This document shows, piece by piece, positions 25,501 through 39,700 of a DNA stretch of 64,000 bases. Source of the DNA: Chrysomallon squamiferum (taxonomy: Eukaryota > Mollusca > Gastropoda > Neomphalida > Peltospiridae); assembly GCA_012295275.1 (NCBI GenBank), contig CM022672.1, positions 5,838,443-5,902,442 of the forward strand, given 5' to 3'. The translations under genes were made by a program, and so were the position numbers. The notes under the pieces were generated by a model. It did no database searches. It was not told where the DNA came from and saw only the letters and a list, made by a program, of their open reading frames with translations. Position 1 is the first letter of the stretch. Every line of letters starts with the position of its first letter.

Positions 25501-26695
25501 AAGGATGTATAATTTTTTCTTTCTTCAGTATACAGATCTAAAAAATGCATTTCACTTAGTGACATGCACCTTCTCAAGACAATGAATGAAAACAAATTAT
25601 CTACTTTAAATAAAAGAATGTAAAACGAGTAAATACTTTTTATTTATTATTATATTTTTAACCTCTGTATTGGTAGGTGTAGCTATCATGGACAGGTCTT
25701 CTCCAAACTTTCAAATGCTGTTTGTCAATAACTTTCTCCCATCCAGAACAATCTTGTTTCTCAACTTGCATGGGTTGATGAACTAAACTCTGAACTTTGA
25801 CCATCTCATCTTCAAACCTAAAATGATTAATCATTAAATATGTAAATTTCTGGTCAAACTAATAATAAAATTTGAAATATATAAATTTTAACAAATATAA
25901 CTAATGTCAATTTACAGATAAGATATATATTAAATTAACATTAATAAATAACAATGTTAATATTATCAATTTCCTTATTTTTTTTACAAGTGGTATAAAA
26001 ATAGCTAAACTTTAAAACTGTATGATTGTTGAAGTTTTGAAGCTATTATTATAATGTAGTTTTAATTCAAAAGCTATTACAACAGAATGTTCCAAAGTAT
26101 TTAATAAAACTGCTTAATAAATTAAAACATCTGTATATGAACTATCTGCATTTTCTCATTGTACATGTCAGGTTCACTTGTGGATGTGATAACTATGACC
26201 TTGTGAGGGGCGACATATTTGAGGGAGGCAATTTTGTAAATAATTGAAATACATTTAAATTTACCCTTTTAGCTCCTCGTCTGTAACTCGTTTGTCATCC
26301 CAAGAAAAAAATGCTGCACCCAGTAAGGCAAATAATGATTTGTTGGTGCGTAACAAAGATCCTTTAAATCGGTCAGCAAATTTTATCAACATTACCTCTC
26401 CATAGAGCCTTTTGTACAGGTTAAGAATTTGCGATGCTCTTCTTACTTTCTGTACAGCTATTGCGTTGCACTGCTTAGCGAAACATTCACTTACAGCGTT
26501 TACAACCTCTGAGACAGACTTTTTTATGTGGGTGACACTTTGCGTACAACTCTGTCCGAACATTAACCTGGCACACCGGTTACCAACCATGTCTGATACA
26601 TTTTGCACGCACACTGCAGTTGTCTTGTTGCGATGTACTTGCAAGATTCTAGTCCATAATAATTTCATATTGAATAAAATCGTCTCATTTGACAT
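22507..26695 (-). CDS. STARD7: STARD7, START-domain lipid transfer protein
   Basis: Known role of the family: phosphatidylcholine transfer to mitochondria, with dual mitochondrial and cytosolic forms. Seven exons (26265-26695, 25663-25817, 25258-25307, 24661-24771, 23950-24132, 23578-23662, 22507-22652) give 386 residues; human STARD7 has 370. The N-terminus is rich in Lys/Arg and hydrophobic residues and lacks early acids apart from one Glu, compatible with a mitochondrial targeting segment; SLFALLGAAFFSWDDKRVTDEELKG follows as in vertebrate STARD7 (compare its GVFTWEDERIKDEEL). The START domain covers the remaining exons: WEKVIDKQHLKVWRRP, QYRVYGTFSDIPARAFYNTQ, LSFRKQWDRL, FPMYSRDYVYVRRYKVD, NRAVEHPTCP, ENGFDYCLTYFDDPQ. 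A polar tail ends at Cys. Head-to-head with CFAP43. Confidence 0.95.
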
Positions 26696-27800
26696 CCTGA
26701 TACTGTTACCTTAAAATATAAATTAATAATTCTTCGAAAAACTTTCAACAGTTCCAACGCACGAGCACATACGAATAGTAGAATTTTGTAGACCACACCA
26801 TAAATTGATAAATAAGAATGTTTGAAAAAAAAAATATTAATCAGGATAGATGGAATTCGTAAAAGTATGGAACATGATTCCCTTATCTATTCTAGAATCA
26901 AAGAGATTAAATAAAAAATTTCAAAATAATATTTATATTTATTTGCTTAGTTTTGGCAGTTAAATACTTTTCAGTTGGTAAAGTCTGTATGCTATCGGAA
27001 ATGACGACCTTGATTAAACTGGAGTACTAAACATCAAACTGAAATACAAATCCACTTCAGTTGAACGGAGATGATTGCATCATAATATATAATAATGGTT
27101 GTATAGAAAAAAATCAGATGTAACAAAAAAAAAAAAAAAAAAAAAAAAAAAACCAACAACGTAAATTTGTTATTGAAATGTCTAATTTTATTTAGGAGGA
27201 TTTTAGAATGTTAGAAATAGCACACACATTAAAATTAACAGATTTTGTCCGAAATAGAGGTTCGTTAAGTGTATAAATTACATAAAGAAGCATATATTTA
27301 TTGAAATATGTTTCTGTTTGTATAAAATATCAAATATTAGAATTACTATTACTACTACCTCTGCTGCTATTTTTATTACTACAACTATTATTACCACGGC
27401 TACTAGTACGGCTGCCACGTATTATCAGCTATTTCAGTATTTGGCCCTGTATGACATTACATTGCTTTTAATTAAGAATGTTACCAAACAAATTGTCACA
27501 GAACTCTTTTTTTCAAGAAATGTGGAATAAAGCAAAAGTATAAGTTTGGCATGTGGAAGATGTATACGATATTCTGTCGTGACAAGTATCAATGTTTCAT
27601 AATAAATAACACAGAACAGAGCTAGCATTATCAACAGCAAAAATTCATTGTACGCATGCATTAAACGAAAACTACATGTAGTTTAGTAGCAAGTACCACG
27701 AGAAAATACGCGATTCCACCATAGCAACAGACTGTCACAACATGGATGCTATGTGCTTGAAAACAGTGTATAATCAATGGGAATAAGCTAGTATTGAAAT
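26696..27800. promoter_or_regulatory. Shared 5' flank between STARD7 and CFAP43
   Basis: The 1.1-kb gap between two divergent start codons must hold both promoters. It contains a 28-base poly-A tract at 27125-27152, ACT/ACC trinucleotide-rich sequence at 27343-27420 and an X-box-like site at 27715-27728. No CpG-rich core and no well-placed TATA element were identified. The open frames inside are short and featureless. Confidence 0.6.
27715..27728 (+). promoter_or_regulatory. X-box-like RFX site upstream of CFAP43
   Basis: The 14-mer TCCACCATAGCAAC has a perfect right half-site of the RFX X-box consensus (ATRGYAAC) and a partial left half (RCC kept, GT missing). It lies about 72 bases upstream of the CFAP43 ATG. 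RFX factors drive ciliary genes, so both placement and gene function fit. Binding is inferred. Confidence 0.5.
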
Positions 27801-28021
27801 ATGGATCAGTTTGGAGTTTTGGAACTATCGTAAGTTATCTGCACAATAAGATTTTTGTAATTTAACATATGAAACTTTTGTTGCGTTAGGTTTTTTCACC
27901 AGACGAATGTGTTTGACGAATGTGACAGCCAGTGTGGCAGTGGATAATTAGAATCAATCCATTACATTTTTCAGTTAATAATAAATTAGATTATTTTTAT
28001 GTGATGTAATAATTTATTTAT

Positions 28022-28108
<87 letters not shown>

Positions 28109-28813
28109 TAACAAAAACAACATGTAACAATAAATAATAACAGTATTAGAAGACCAGCACATTAATACTGCCATCTTTTTCTAAAAGTTAGATACATTAG
28201 ATAATTCTGCAATACATATCAACAGTATGTAAGTGTGATAATATTAACTGAAACTGAATCTGTCATTAGAAAATTTTCTTTATTCATCAAAACTGATAAA
28301 ATTTTTTTTTTTTTAAATAATAATAAATAAATAAATAAAATTTCCTTTATTCATCAAAACTGATAAAAAAAAAAAAGAATAAATAAAATCAATAAATAAA
28401 TAAATAATAAAGAAAGATAGACATAAAAAAAAAAAAAACAAGAAGAAAGTATTCATATAAATTGTTTTTAAAAATATAATTATTAGAGTAAGAAAGTAAT
28501 AGAAGAAAGCAGTCCAGACACTCTACATGTATTTTCTCTTTTAGATGGGCTCAGGGCATAACAGGTACCGAGGCACATTATATTGATAAAGAAATTATCT
28601 GTTATCAGTGTGGGAAGAATGTGAAATTCCTCCATGAAGATGGATCAGAAGAAATTTTTGCATTTAAAGGAGAAGGGCAAGGACCGATTGCTATTCATGA
28701 AGTTAACAAACATTTTGCTGTGGCAGAACATTGCCTGAAGCCGAAAATCTTCATCTATGATTTTGACACTTTGGATGAAATTGCTGTTCTGGCTGGTTTG
28801 TACATTTTTGTAC

Positions 28814-28855
<42 letters not shown>

Positions 28856-31800
28856 TATGAAAATAATAATAATAATAATAATAATGAAATATCATTTAAA
28901 GTTTGAATTATATCTAGAGTTCAACTATTGATTGATCAATTACATTGTTGTAGGTGTTGCTGTATATAATATGATACTGATAAAATATATGAATCATAAC
29001 AAACCTTATCTCATCACTGTGATATTTTAAATATTTCTTAAGTCAGTGTGTTTTCTGTTACTGTCAGAGGGAGCAAAGCTGGAGTTTCAGAAACTTGTTT
29101 TTTCTGCCAGTGAATATCTAGCCAGCATTTCAGGAATCCCTGACTTCGAACTGATGTTGTGGTGAGTATCATTATTAGTCTGGAGTAAGGACCCATTAAA
29201 AAAGAAAACGTTTCTGAAAGCTTCATAAATATATATTTTTTTCTTTTTATTTCTTTTCTTTTCTTTATTTATGTGTTTGTTTTTTTAAAGCATTTTTATT
29301 AAAAAAAAAGAGGAAAGGTTACGTAAAAAATATTTGCAGTACAAAGTCGATGCTAAGTTTCACTGCACATTTTGTATAACAGGATGTAAATATTCTTATA
29401 TCTAAATGCAGCCTTTTGAAAACTTATGCTTTGATCAGAATAGTAATTTGTATTAAATGTTTGCTTCTATTCTTTCTACTAATATTTGATTTATTTATTA
29501 AATTTGTTTATTGTTATTTCTGTTATTGTTTTTTAAAAAATTTTAAAATCTCTATAATTTTAATAATGTTTTTCTCATTTTTTTTCATTAAAGTACATTC
29601 TTCATTTTGCTTAAACAAAATTAAGAAAAAAAAAAAATTCATGGAATATCTTACCATGAAATACCAAAAGCATACCTAGTCTTGTAATATTTTTATAATT
29701 TGTTTTTTGTTATCACAACATTCTCTACATTACAGGAGATATAAGACTGGTGAAAAGCTAACATCTGTGAAAATATCTTCTGAGCCTATCACCAGCTTTG
29801 GGTTCAATCCTGCAAACTGGCGTGATATCTGTGTAACAACAGCCAAGGAAATCACAGTATGGCAGGCAGAACAGTCCAACAAGAAATTCATACTCCTTCC
29901 ACAGTATGTTGTAAAATTTTTCAAAAATCTGCTATAAAAATTATAGGTTTAAAATGACTACAGTTTCAAGAAATGCTTGCTTTTTCTGCTTATATTATAT
30001 TTAAAAAATTAGTTGCCTACACATTCTGTTAATCTAAATCCAAACTGTTAAATTTATAATATTTTATTGTGCACAAAGCATCACTTGTATAATTATATAT
30101 AGATGTATTATTGGTTTGGAGTAAAAGTTTGTAGCATTTTTCAATAGGTGATGTTTGATTGAAATATAAGATATTTATATACACATTCTGAAAGGTGAAC
30201 AAAATGTAAGTTAATATTTGTTGTTAACTTCAGTTTGTTCCAAAAAACAAATGATCTAATCACATATATTTACAGAAAGGCTTTTTGATTAATTTATTTC
30301 AGAAAGGTGAGGCTGCCTCCTGAGGACCCATTCATTGCGGAGGAAATTAAGGAAGAAGTGATAACAAGGGCCTCCACCCGTATGTCACGATACACAGTGG
30401 ATTTGCCAAAAGCTGCTATTGCTGGTCTTGTAGGAGAACTGGCAGAGAAACTTGACGAAATTCAGGACACAGTTCCTCGTGTGAAGCCTACATCTCAAAG
30501 CTGGACACCTGCTGGTGAAATCTACATTGGATGCAAAGGGGGACAACTGTTAAAGGTATGACATTATGTTAGGATTTCAGCTTAACTGATTTAAGATTAC
30601 CAAATTATTTAAAACAAATTTCACTTCGTTTTTGTGGGTATATGTATTTTATTTTGTTAATGCTAGTGGTGGATCAACAAATAATGGCAGCACTTTGCAA
30701 GACAGAAAGCTTTCATCCTGTACAGATAATTTTTATCCTGTACAGATAACCAAGAGATTGGAACGTCTCCAGAGTTTTGCATTTCTGCTATAATTTTGTT
30801 CGAGTGTATAAAATGATTGCCATTCTGTGCATTTTTCAGCTGGATGCTGAGACTTTTACTGCAAGATGTCTGTACTACCCACCTGCAGCTGTCAGTGAAC
30901 CACAGTCGGGACCTCCCAGTGCTCACAAGAGCAGATCTGACATTCACGGCAGACCTTCAAGTCACTACAGCCAGATCAGTCATTTTAGTCAGACTAGTCA
31001 CCTCAGCCAGACCAATGTACACGACCAGAGCACTGTACATTACCAGAACACTGTACATGACCAGCCAAGTGACCTAGACCAGCTCAGTGACCATGACCAG
31101 ACCAGTCAAGAACAGCTGGTGCACCAAGAACTTCCCGCTGACCACGATCATAGCAGTTACCACGAGCAGATCACTCGTGAGGATGGTATGTTTTTAAAAG
31201 TTTTTATTAAATGTGTTGCTCTTCTAATGGTACATCATATTAAAGATAAATATCTTACCTTGACCAGTGGTTTTTAAATAACACTTTGCTTACAGTTTCA
31301 ATTAATAAGTTTCAAATTTAATTCTGATGGATAGGAGTTGATTTTCCATTAGGGTTATCTTTAATAAATGAATACAAACATTTATTTTATAAGTGTTTTT
31401 ATTTAGTAATTGCCTTCTGTCATTATGCTGTATCCACTTTCAGTCAAATAGACAGATATAAACATTTACTACAGTGCTTCTAGATCTTTCATAAACTGTT
31501 AATAAAGATTGGCTCCTTTAGTCTTTTTTTTTTTTTTAAAAAGAAGAAAAAAGTATTATTTTAAATAACTAATAATGATTCAGTAATATTATTATTAATA
31601 ATTGTTATCATTATTCAAAACATTTTCATCATGTAACTGTTACAATATTATATATGTTTATTAAAGACAGTTAATAATGATTTTAACTATGGTTTACAAA
31701 CAGTTTGTTCAGTATCACTATCAAAAATGAATGGTGCGTGACTTGAATTTCGAAAACTATAGTTATGCAGTACTGTATTATCATTAATATATTTTTATTT

Positions 31801-34800
31801 AAATTTAATAAAGTCAAATATGCAGCATCTATAACCTTCCCTAATATTTCACAAATTTTTAACATTTTGTTCAGTAATAGTATTATTATTATTAAAGAGT
31901 GGGTTCAGTTCTTGAATTTTAAAAAAAGGATGTGTATACAGTTCTATATTATCAATGTATTTTTAGTGAATGAAGGAATGGAAGAGGTAAAGAGTCCAGT
32001 GTTGGCTGGAAGTCTCAGTGCTATTGGATTCCATAAAGATGGTCTGTACGCTGCTGGAGAGGTCAGTGCAACAGTGTAGTTTTTTTTCTTGAAACTGTTG
32101 AAATTAAATAAAGTTTTGATAAGTAAAGATCTTTTTCCTTTGATGACAGATATACACATGTTACAAATGGTTTCTCTTCTTACATCTGTGAGTTAGATCT
32201 GAAAGTATGTTGAACAGGTGAAGGTATGAAAGAAACATTAAAGAAAATCTTCTTAAAATGTTTTTCTTAATGATTAAAATGACATAAATAGGATGATTAA
32301 TAATTAAGATGACATAAATAGGATGATTAACAGTTCAGATGACATAAATAGGATGATTAACAATTAAGATGACATAAATAGGATGATTAACAGTTAAGAT
32401 GACATAAATAGGATGATTAACAGTCAAGATCGACATAAATAGGATGATATGGAAAAAGATAATGGAGAGACAGATGACTGTTGTTGAAGATAATGGATCT
32501 GATGTTGGAGAGTCAGGGTTTGATCCTGCTTGTGTAGAGTTGGTTTGGTGTTTCTACCGAGACAGTTTCTTGAAGGATCACTTGAACAGAGAATTCCTTT
32601 TCTTATGACAAATGACCAGGTTAACCATCTGGCACACTTTAGTTAATCTATGCATTAGGATTTTGCCATCCCTGCTTCAGCAAGACAAAATGCCTTCATT
32701 AAAACCGTTTCAGGTTCTGAGGTCCTGGCATAATATTGTCTATCTTCAAAATGCAAAATATTTTGGTGTGCATTGCAAAGAAAGTAGTTGGTCCTTTCAT
32801 TATTACTAGACATTACATACATTTCCAATAATGCAGATGCCTAGAGATGCCTAAACAGATACAGTTGAACATTTTAATGATAAGTGTACATGCACATTTG
32901 CATCTGTAGATATATATTTGAATAAGTGCATTGTGTTTGTATGGGTGTGTGATTTGTTTTGTGACTATGATTTATTTAAAAGTATATAGTTTATTGTTAT
33001 ACACTAAGGTATGTGTGCATATGTTTTTGTGTGTGGTATGTATAAGTGAAAGGATGTAATTTGTATCTGTGTCTAAAAATAAATTTTTGTTCAAACCTAA
33101 TTTTATTTCTTATATTGATAATGATTCTATTTGAAATGTATGTATGTTCATGTTCATTCAGTCTCAGTTTATTTCACAATTTATATCTCTTAGGTACAAC
33201 ACATGTTTTGGATCTTTTTCTAATTTTATATTTAATATTAATTTCTTTTTATATGCTTTTATGGAAACAACAAACAAAAATACCAAACCACAACAACAAC
33301 CCAACAATGTTTTTATTTCTATTTAAGGATGGCACAGTAAGAAAAATCAACCTGCTTCACGAGGAATTCCAGGTGGAAGAAGAGTGCAGAATTGGAGCAC
33401 CCATCTCCTCGCTGTTTTTCTCCAGAAATTACTGCCACCTTGTTCTCTTATCACCACATGTAATGTGTTCACTTTTACCATATTATTGAAAACATACTGG
33501 TGATTTCATAAGATCAAAAAAAAAAAAAAAAAGAATTAAATAAACAGAATGTTCAGTAAAACTGTATATTTCAGGAATTACTAAAGTCATACTGCAACAT
33601 CTTTGAGATATTTAGCATCATAGATTTTCAACATTGTTACTGATTTTAAGGAAAGAACCTTAAAAGCTAAGAACACTAGATTTATACTTGTTATCACTTT
33701 ATTTTTCATAATAAAATATTTCTTTAATTAATTTTATTCTTACTTTAATTAATACTATTATTTTTATTATTAATCAAAATAGTCATGTTGTTACTTTTAT
33801 TTTTTATTATTAAAACTGAAATTTCTATTATTATTTACATCTTCTTATTATTATTGTGACATTTATTTATTTTATCATTATTCAGCATGTGAACTTTTAA
33901 AACTTTTTGATATAAGAAATATAATTATTTAATTTTTGTTTATTACACTGATATTTTCCAGGGGTCAGTCTATCTGTATGAAACTGGACATACAAAGAGT
34001 TTAGTTATGTTAAAAGACATTCACTATGGCAAGTTCATAGGTGTGTGCCAGCTGGCTGGCATGTCCAAGGAATGTGTTGTAAGTAGTGTTTACAAGGAAT
34101 GTGTTGTAAGTAGTGTTTACAAGGAATGTGTTCTAAGTAGTGTTTACAAGGAATGTGTTGTAAGTCGTGTTTACAAGGAATGTGTTCTAAGTAGTGTTTA
34201 CAAGGAATGTGTTGTAAGTAGTGTTTACAAGGAATGTGTTGTAAGTAGTGTTCACAAGGAATGTGTTGTAAGTAGTGTTTACAAGGAATGTGTTTTAAGT
34301 AGTGTTTACACAGAATGTATTATCAGCACTTCTTACAAAGACTGCTCTTGTACGAAAGGCTTACCAAGTACTGTTTACCCAGAATATAATTAGCACTTCT
34401 TACAAAGAATATCTTGTATGAAATATTTACAAGGAATATATAATTAGCACTTCTTATAAAGAATGTCTTGTATGCAATGTTTACAAGGAATATATAATTA
34501 GCACTTCATATAAAGAATGTTTACCCAGAATATAATTAGCATTTCTTATAAAGAATGTCTTGTATGAAATGTTCATAAAGATATATAAGGAATGCAAGTA
34601 TTGTTTGTAAGGAATGATTATCATTATTACAAGAAATGGTTACCTTTACTGTGAATAATAAATGATGTTTACTAGGAAAGTGTAAGAACTGTTTACAAGG
34701 AATTATAGGTATTGTTTATAAGGAATAATAAACATTTACAAGAAATGTTTATTATATTTTACATTTACTATGAATAATGAGTGATGTTTACAAGAAACGT

Positions 34801-36670
34801 ATATGATAAAACTGTTGACAAGGAATAATAAAGGTTCTCAATGAATAAGAAGAAAATGAATGACATTAACATACATAAAGAGTCGTGACTGAATCTTTGT
34901 TTACTTTAATAAAATTATCTCAGTTTGCAAAAATAATATGACAAAGTAATGCCTTATGTAGAAAATATTTATTTATTTACTTATTTATTTATTGAAGAGT
35001 TGTAAAGAAGATGGAGTCTTGCAGGCATGGAACATTGAGGATGGACAGTTGATATCTACTCTGTTTTTAGATATTCAGGTGCTTGTTAATATTTTATTTT
35101 TTCTTCCCTTTCCTCCTTTTTTTTACCAGTTATTTTCTTTCTCTTTTTGTTTCCTCCTGAACATTTTTATTTTGCCTTTTTATTTTTATCTTCTTTTATC
35201 TACTTTACATTTTATATTTACTTTTATTTGTTTTTCTTTTATTATTTCATTTTTTTTCTTTCTTGTTTATATCTAAAAAAAAAAAGTATTATTGATGGAT
35301 AATAATTTGGAATGATAAGGTTTTCTATGTTGTTATTTATTTATTTATTTATTTATTATTTTATTTATATATTTATTTATTTATTTATTTACTTATTTAT
35401 TTATATTAAAATATCAATCAAAAATGTTTTACCATAACTAATTCTGTTTATAACTATAATTTTAGTTATTTTATGAAATTAATTTCAGGCCACATGTATG
35501 GCTGGCAGCCCTCTCTGTCACTACGTCATTGTGGGCAGCAAGAGTGGACACGTCTTCTTTGCAGACTACACCACAGCTGAAGAACCCCGAATTGTTTACA
35601 GCATTCGACTCTTTTCTGGACCCGTCAACCATCTGGTGTATGTATTTTCATTTATCTGTTTAATATGGCTTTCTCTGAAATTAAACTTATGCCTACAGTG
35701 TTTTCCTTTCTTTCTTTGTATCTAAGAAAATATTGATGAACAGTCATTTTTAATGTTAACATTTTTCTTGCTGTTTTTTCACTTCTGTTTATTATGATTG
35801 TAAATATGTTAAAATGTGAAACTTTTTTTTCAGTGTTTTCTCATATTTCTTCTAACAGCTGTTATTAATGTTATCATTATTGTCATTATAAATTGTAATT
35901 GTTGTTGTTGTTGTTATGAAGATGATGAAAAAGGTTTTTTGGTTGTTTTTTTTCAAGATTTGATGATGATGGTACTTTCTGTTTTGCTGCTTCTGAAAGG
36001 GAACATGTCATTTTTATAGATGGCCATCCTTCAAGACGTTTTAATCCTTTGGGATACACAGGTAACTTTTATTTATTATTAAAGGCAATTTATAGCTGCA
36101 AAATATACCCAAAATGACAGTTAAAAGATTTATTTTTTTCTCAATAAAATGACCAGAAATGCTAACCTTAGAATAGTTAGTTATTGTAAGAAAATGCTCT
36201 TGACTGTCAACAATTTAATATGATGTTTATCATTGGACTTGGAAGGAAGAAAAAAGCTGATCATCCAATACTGTTTGATTATTTGGAAAAATTAACACTT
36301 TAAATATACTCAATAAACTATTCATTTTAATGAAATGTCCAAAATCTTAGCATGTCTTCTGGTAATTTAAAATATCCAAGCATATCTCTTTTTTTTTCTC
36401 ACATATGTTTTTTAATTGGTTGCAGTGGTGAAAGGGGATATTATTGGACTGTCAACCTACATCAATGGAAGGGACATCCAGCTGGTTGTCACCACCAACA
36501 CAACCAAGAACAAGGGACATGGAGCCAATGAGCTGACATACTACTTGATAACACAGCAGTTTATGAGAGGTAAAGCCATACATACATGCTCTAAAAACAT
36601 AACTGCATACAGACACTCGTACATTTTCACAAATGCACACTCATATATTAAAATATAACAGTACTCAAAT

Positions 36671-36715
<45 letters not shown>

Positions 36716-39700
36716 AACAGATATACAAACATGTGGTTGGTTATACACTTAACAATACAAAACAAAATTGAATTCTTGACTAATCATATAGAAAAAACAC
36801 TCAACTGAGGAAACTTTTTCTTATCAGGAAATAAGTATTTATATTTCATAAGAAAACATCCAGATCACTGATGACAACCTTTTGAAACATGCACACCCTG
36901 TCAGTAATTAATTGTCAGTCATAATGGTCCAGATGCACTTCAACACTGGTCACATCCAAATGATTCATAAAAAACAACCTATCTGATATTAATTATAACC
37001 AATCAAAATGTACAGCATTATTTTCATTAACTGCCAGGTTTCTTGCAGTCTACACATCCTAAAAAAGTACCCTGTCTTGCTGTTCTTAAGTTTCAGCACT
37101 GCTTATTTTCTGACCTTGGCATTCAGTTTTTATTTCCAGAAATATTTTTGTATGGCAGCCTCATGTATGATACTTTTATTTTAATTATTATTCACACATG
37201 TATAACAACAATCTGAATTTTCAAAAAGACAAATTCCATGTCGTTTTTAAATTAAATCAGTGCTTTTTTCTTTGACCAGATTAGAAGATGATCTAGTTTT
37301 GACCGATTGTTAGAATTACTACAAAATTTTTTTTTTTTTTGTAAAAATATTTTTCAGATATGCACATGCATTATAATAGTCAAAGACTGGATTTCAAAGA
37401 TGAAGTTTTAGAGCGAATGAATTTGTTTTTAACGGTTCCATCATACAGTGTTGCTGTTGCTGAGTCAAATCGAGTCTACACAGTCTGTCACGCTACAAAG
37501 AAGATTTGTTCATTTCTTCTACCAGACCAAAAACCAAAAAGGGTATAAATAAAAAAAATAAAAAAAAGAATAAAAAATATATGTAAATATTTAGAGAATT
37601 ACATCTTTCCCTCATTTTATTTCATCTTTGTTTTTTGATAGTTTTTTTTAAAAATTTCTTTCTTTCTTTACGTTTTTCTTTATTTTGTTTTTCTTCAGTT
37701 TTCTTTTTCAATGGAATGTATTGTTTTATAGTTATTTTTAAACAATACGGTTTCCATTGTTATTATTATCTTTCTTTCTTTCTTTTTTCTTACTGCCAGT
37801 AAATTATTCTTTTACATGAAAATATCATTAATAAATTTCACTAGAAATGATATTTTAAAACTCTACTTTAACTGAATGTAATTCTTTTTATTTCAGTTTT
37901 ACTGATTCAGTGACACACATTTAACTTTCAATCACCATCCATATCTAAATTTATACATTACAAAAATGCATGTCATTGTTATTCAGTGCAGATGTCATTA
38001 AAAAAAGAAAGAAAGAAAGAACAAAAAAAGAAATATAAGAAACGTTGTGACTGAAATTTTTTTTTTTTTATTTTTTTATTAATTTCTTATTTAATTTCTT
38101 ATTTTTATATTATGATTCAAAAAGATTAAATTTAATTTGGTTATCCATGTATCACAAGCAACTCACTTTGGTTTCCAGTCCACCAGTACTGAAGCGTATC
38201 TCGGTGCTGAAAAAGAATTTCTTGCCCACCAGCTACCAGGAGGAGGTTTGGTCCTTTCCCCACACAAGAAGTGGCTGGCTTCATTTGGAGCTGATGGAGC
38301 TGTGATGCTGCGAGCTACTGGAAGCATGGTACATAATTCACATACAGTCATCTGATTAAGTACTGATGGCATATTATGTGTTTTAAATACTGATTTTTAG
38401 ATAATGATCTAGCACAGAATATATTTCAAATAATGATCATTTTTTTTCTACTGATTGCATGTTATATCTTTCAAACAGTGATTGCTTATTATGCATTTCA
38501 AATAATGATTTAACTATTTACTGATCCTATCATACGAGTTTATAATTATCTGATGGCAGGATAATATATACTTCAAATAATTATCTGATTTTCAACTAAT
38601 GTTATTGTGTATATTTCAGCAAATTTCAGAGAGTAATATGTAATTATTCTGGGGCAGTATGATTCAAATTGTTACATGGTTTTTTGCTGATTGAGTTATT
38701 CAGATAGTGACACCGATAACATTTGTGCCTGATACCTGACATTTTTATTTGTACAGGATCGTTATTTGCGAATCACACCTCATGAATTCTGTCATGGAGG
38801 TGTGAGATTTGCATGCTTCTCAGAGAACTGTCAGTGCATCTTCACTTCTGGATATGATGGTGTTCTCACCTGTTACAAGTGGAAGTAGGTATTCCCAGTC
38901 ATTAATGAACCTGAGATACTCACAACTGTCTAGTATTCTTCTACCAACACCATCATTGTTTCATTATTGTATTTAATAATACCCAATACTTTTCTGTTAT
39001 TCTTGCATGTTCCTGAGCAACATATTTTCATGTATATATTTTATTTTTATTAATTAATTTCATCACTCACATCATTCATTCTTTTTCCATTTATTTTTAT
39101 TTTTCATTTCCTTTTTAATATATTAATTTCTTCATTCATTCATTCATATCTTTTTTGATTGTATTTTTGTTTTATTCATTCGATTATTCATTCATCCATC
39201 CAACCATCCATGCTTTTGTTATTCCTGCCTTTATAATGCTATTTAAAATATTCAGATTCAACAACATTGGTCTGACAAAGTCAAAATCGGCAGAAGATGC
39301 AGCACAAAGTCACAAAATGAGACTGCTAGGACCACAGAAGGATGAAGACCAGAATCTGAAGAATATGGAAGAATGGACATCTGATAAAATATCTCAGACT
39401 GCTTCAGAATTTGAAGAGCAGGAGAAGGTTTATTTTTAAAACATTTTTGACTGCATTCACACTAAAAAGAATTTAAAATGTTAATAAATTAGATTAGTTA
39501 AATGTCTTATGAGAACTGGTAGATTGATTGGCTGACTGAACCACTTCATGTAAAACATTTTGAATATACCAGCTGTTAAGAGCTCAGGTTTTTGTGATAT
39601 TTATTTGGAAGAGAAAGTTAAATATTATTGTTTTGTGATGGTAGTGTCTCGTAATATTTTGTAATACTTCAGCTTTTTAATTTAATTTTTTCAAAACATG

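Noticed and set aside
34007-34393. Continuous frame through the 27-bp repeat as a normal exon extension
   Set aside because: Joining exon 9 at the first GTAAGT (34079) to exon 10 keeps phase and matches CFAP43 length; read-through of the whole array would end at a stop at 34391.
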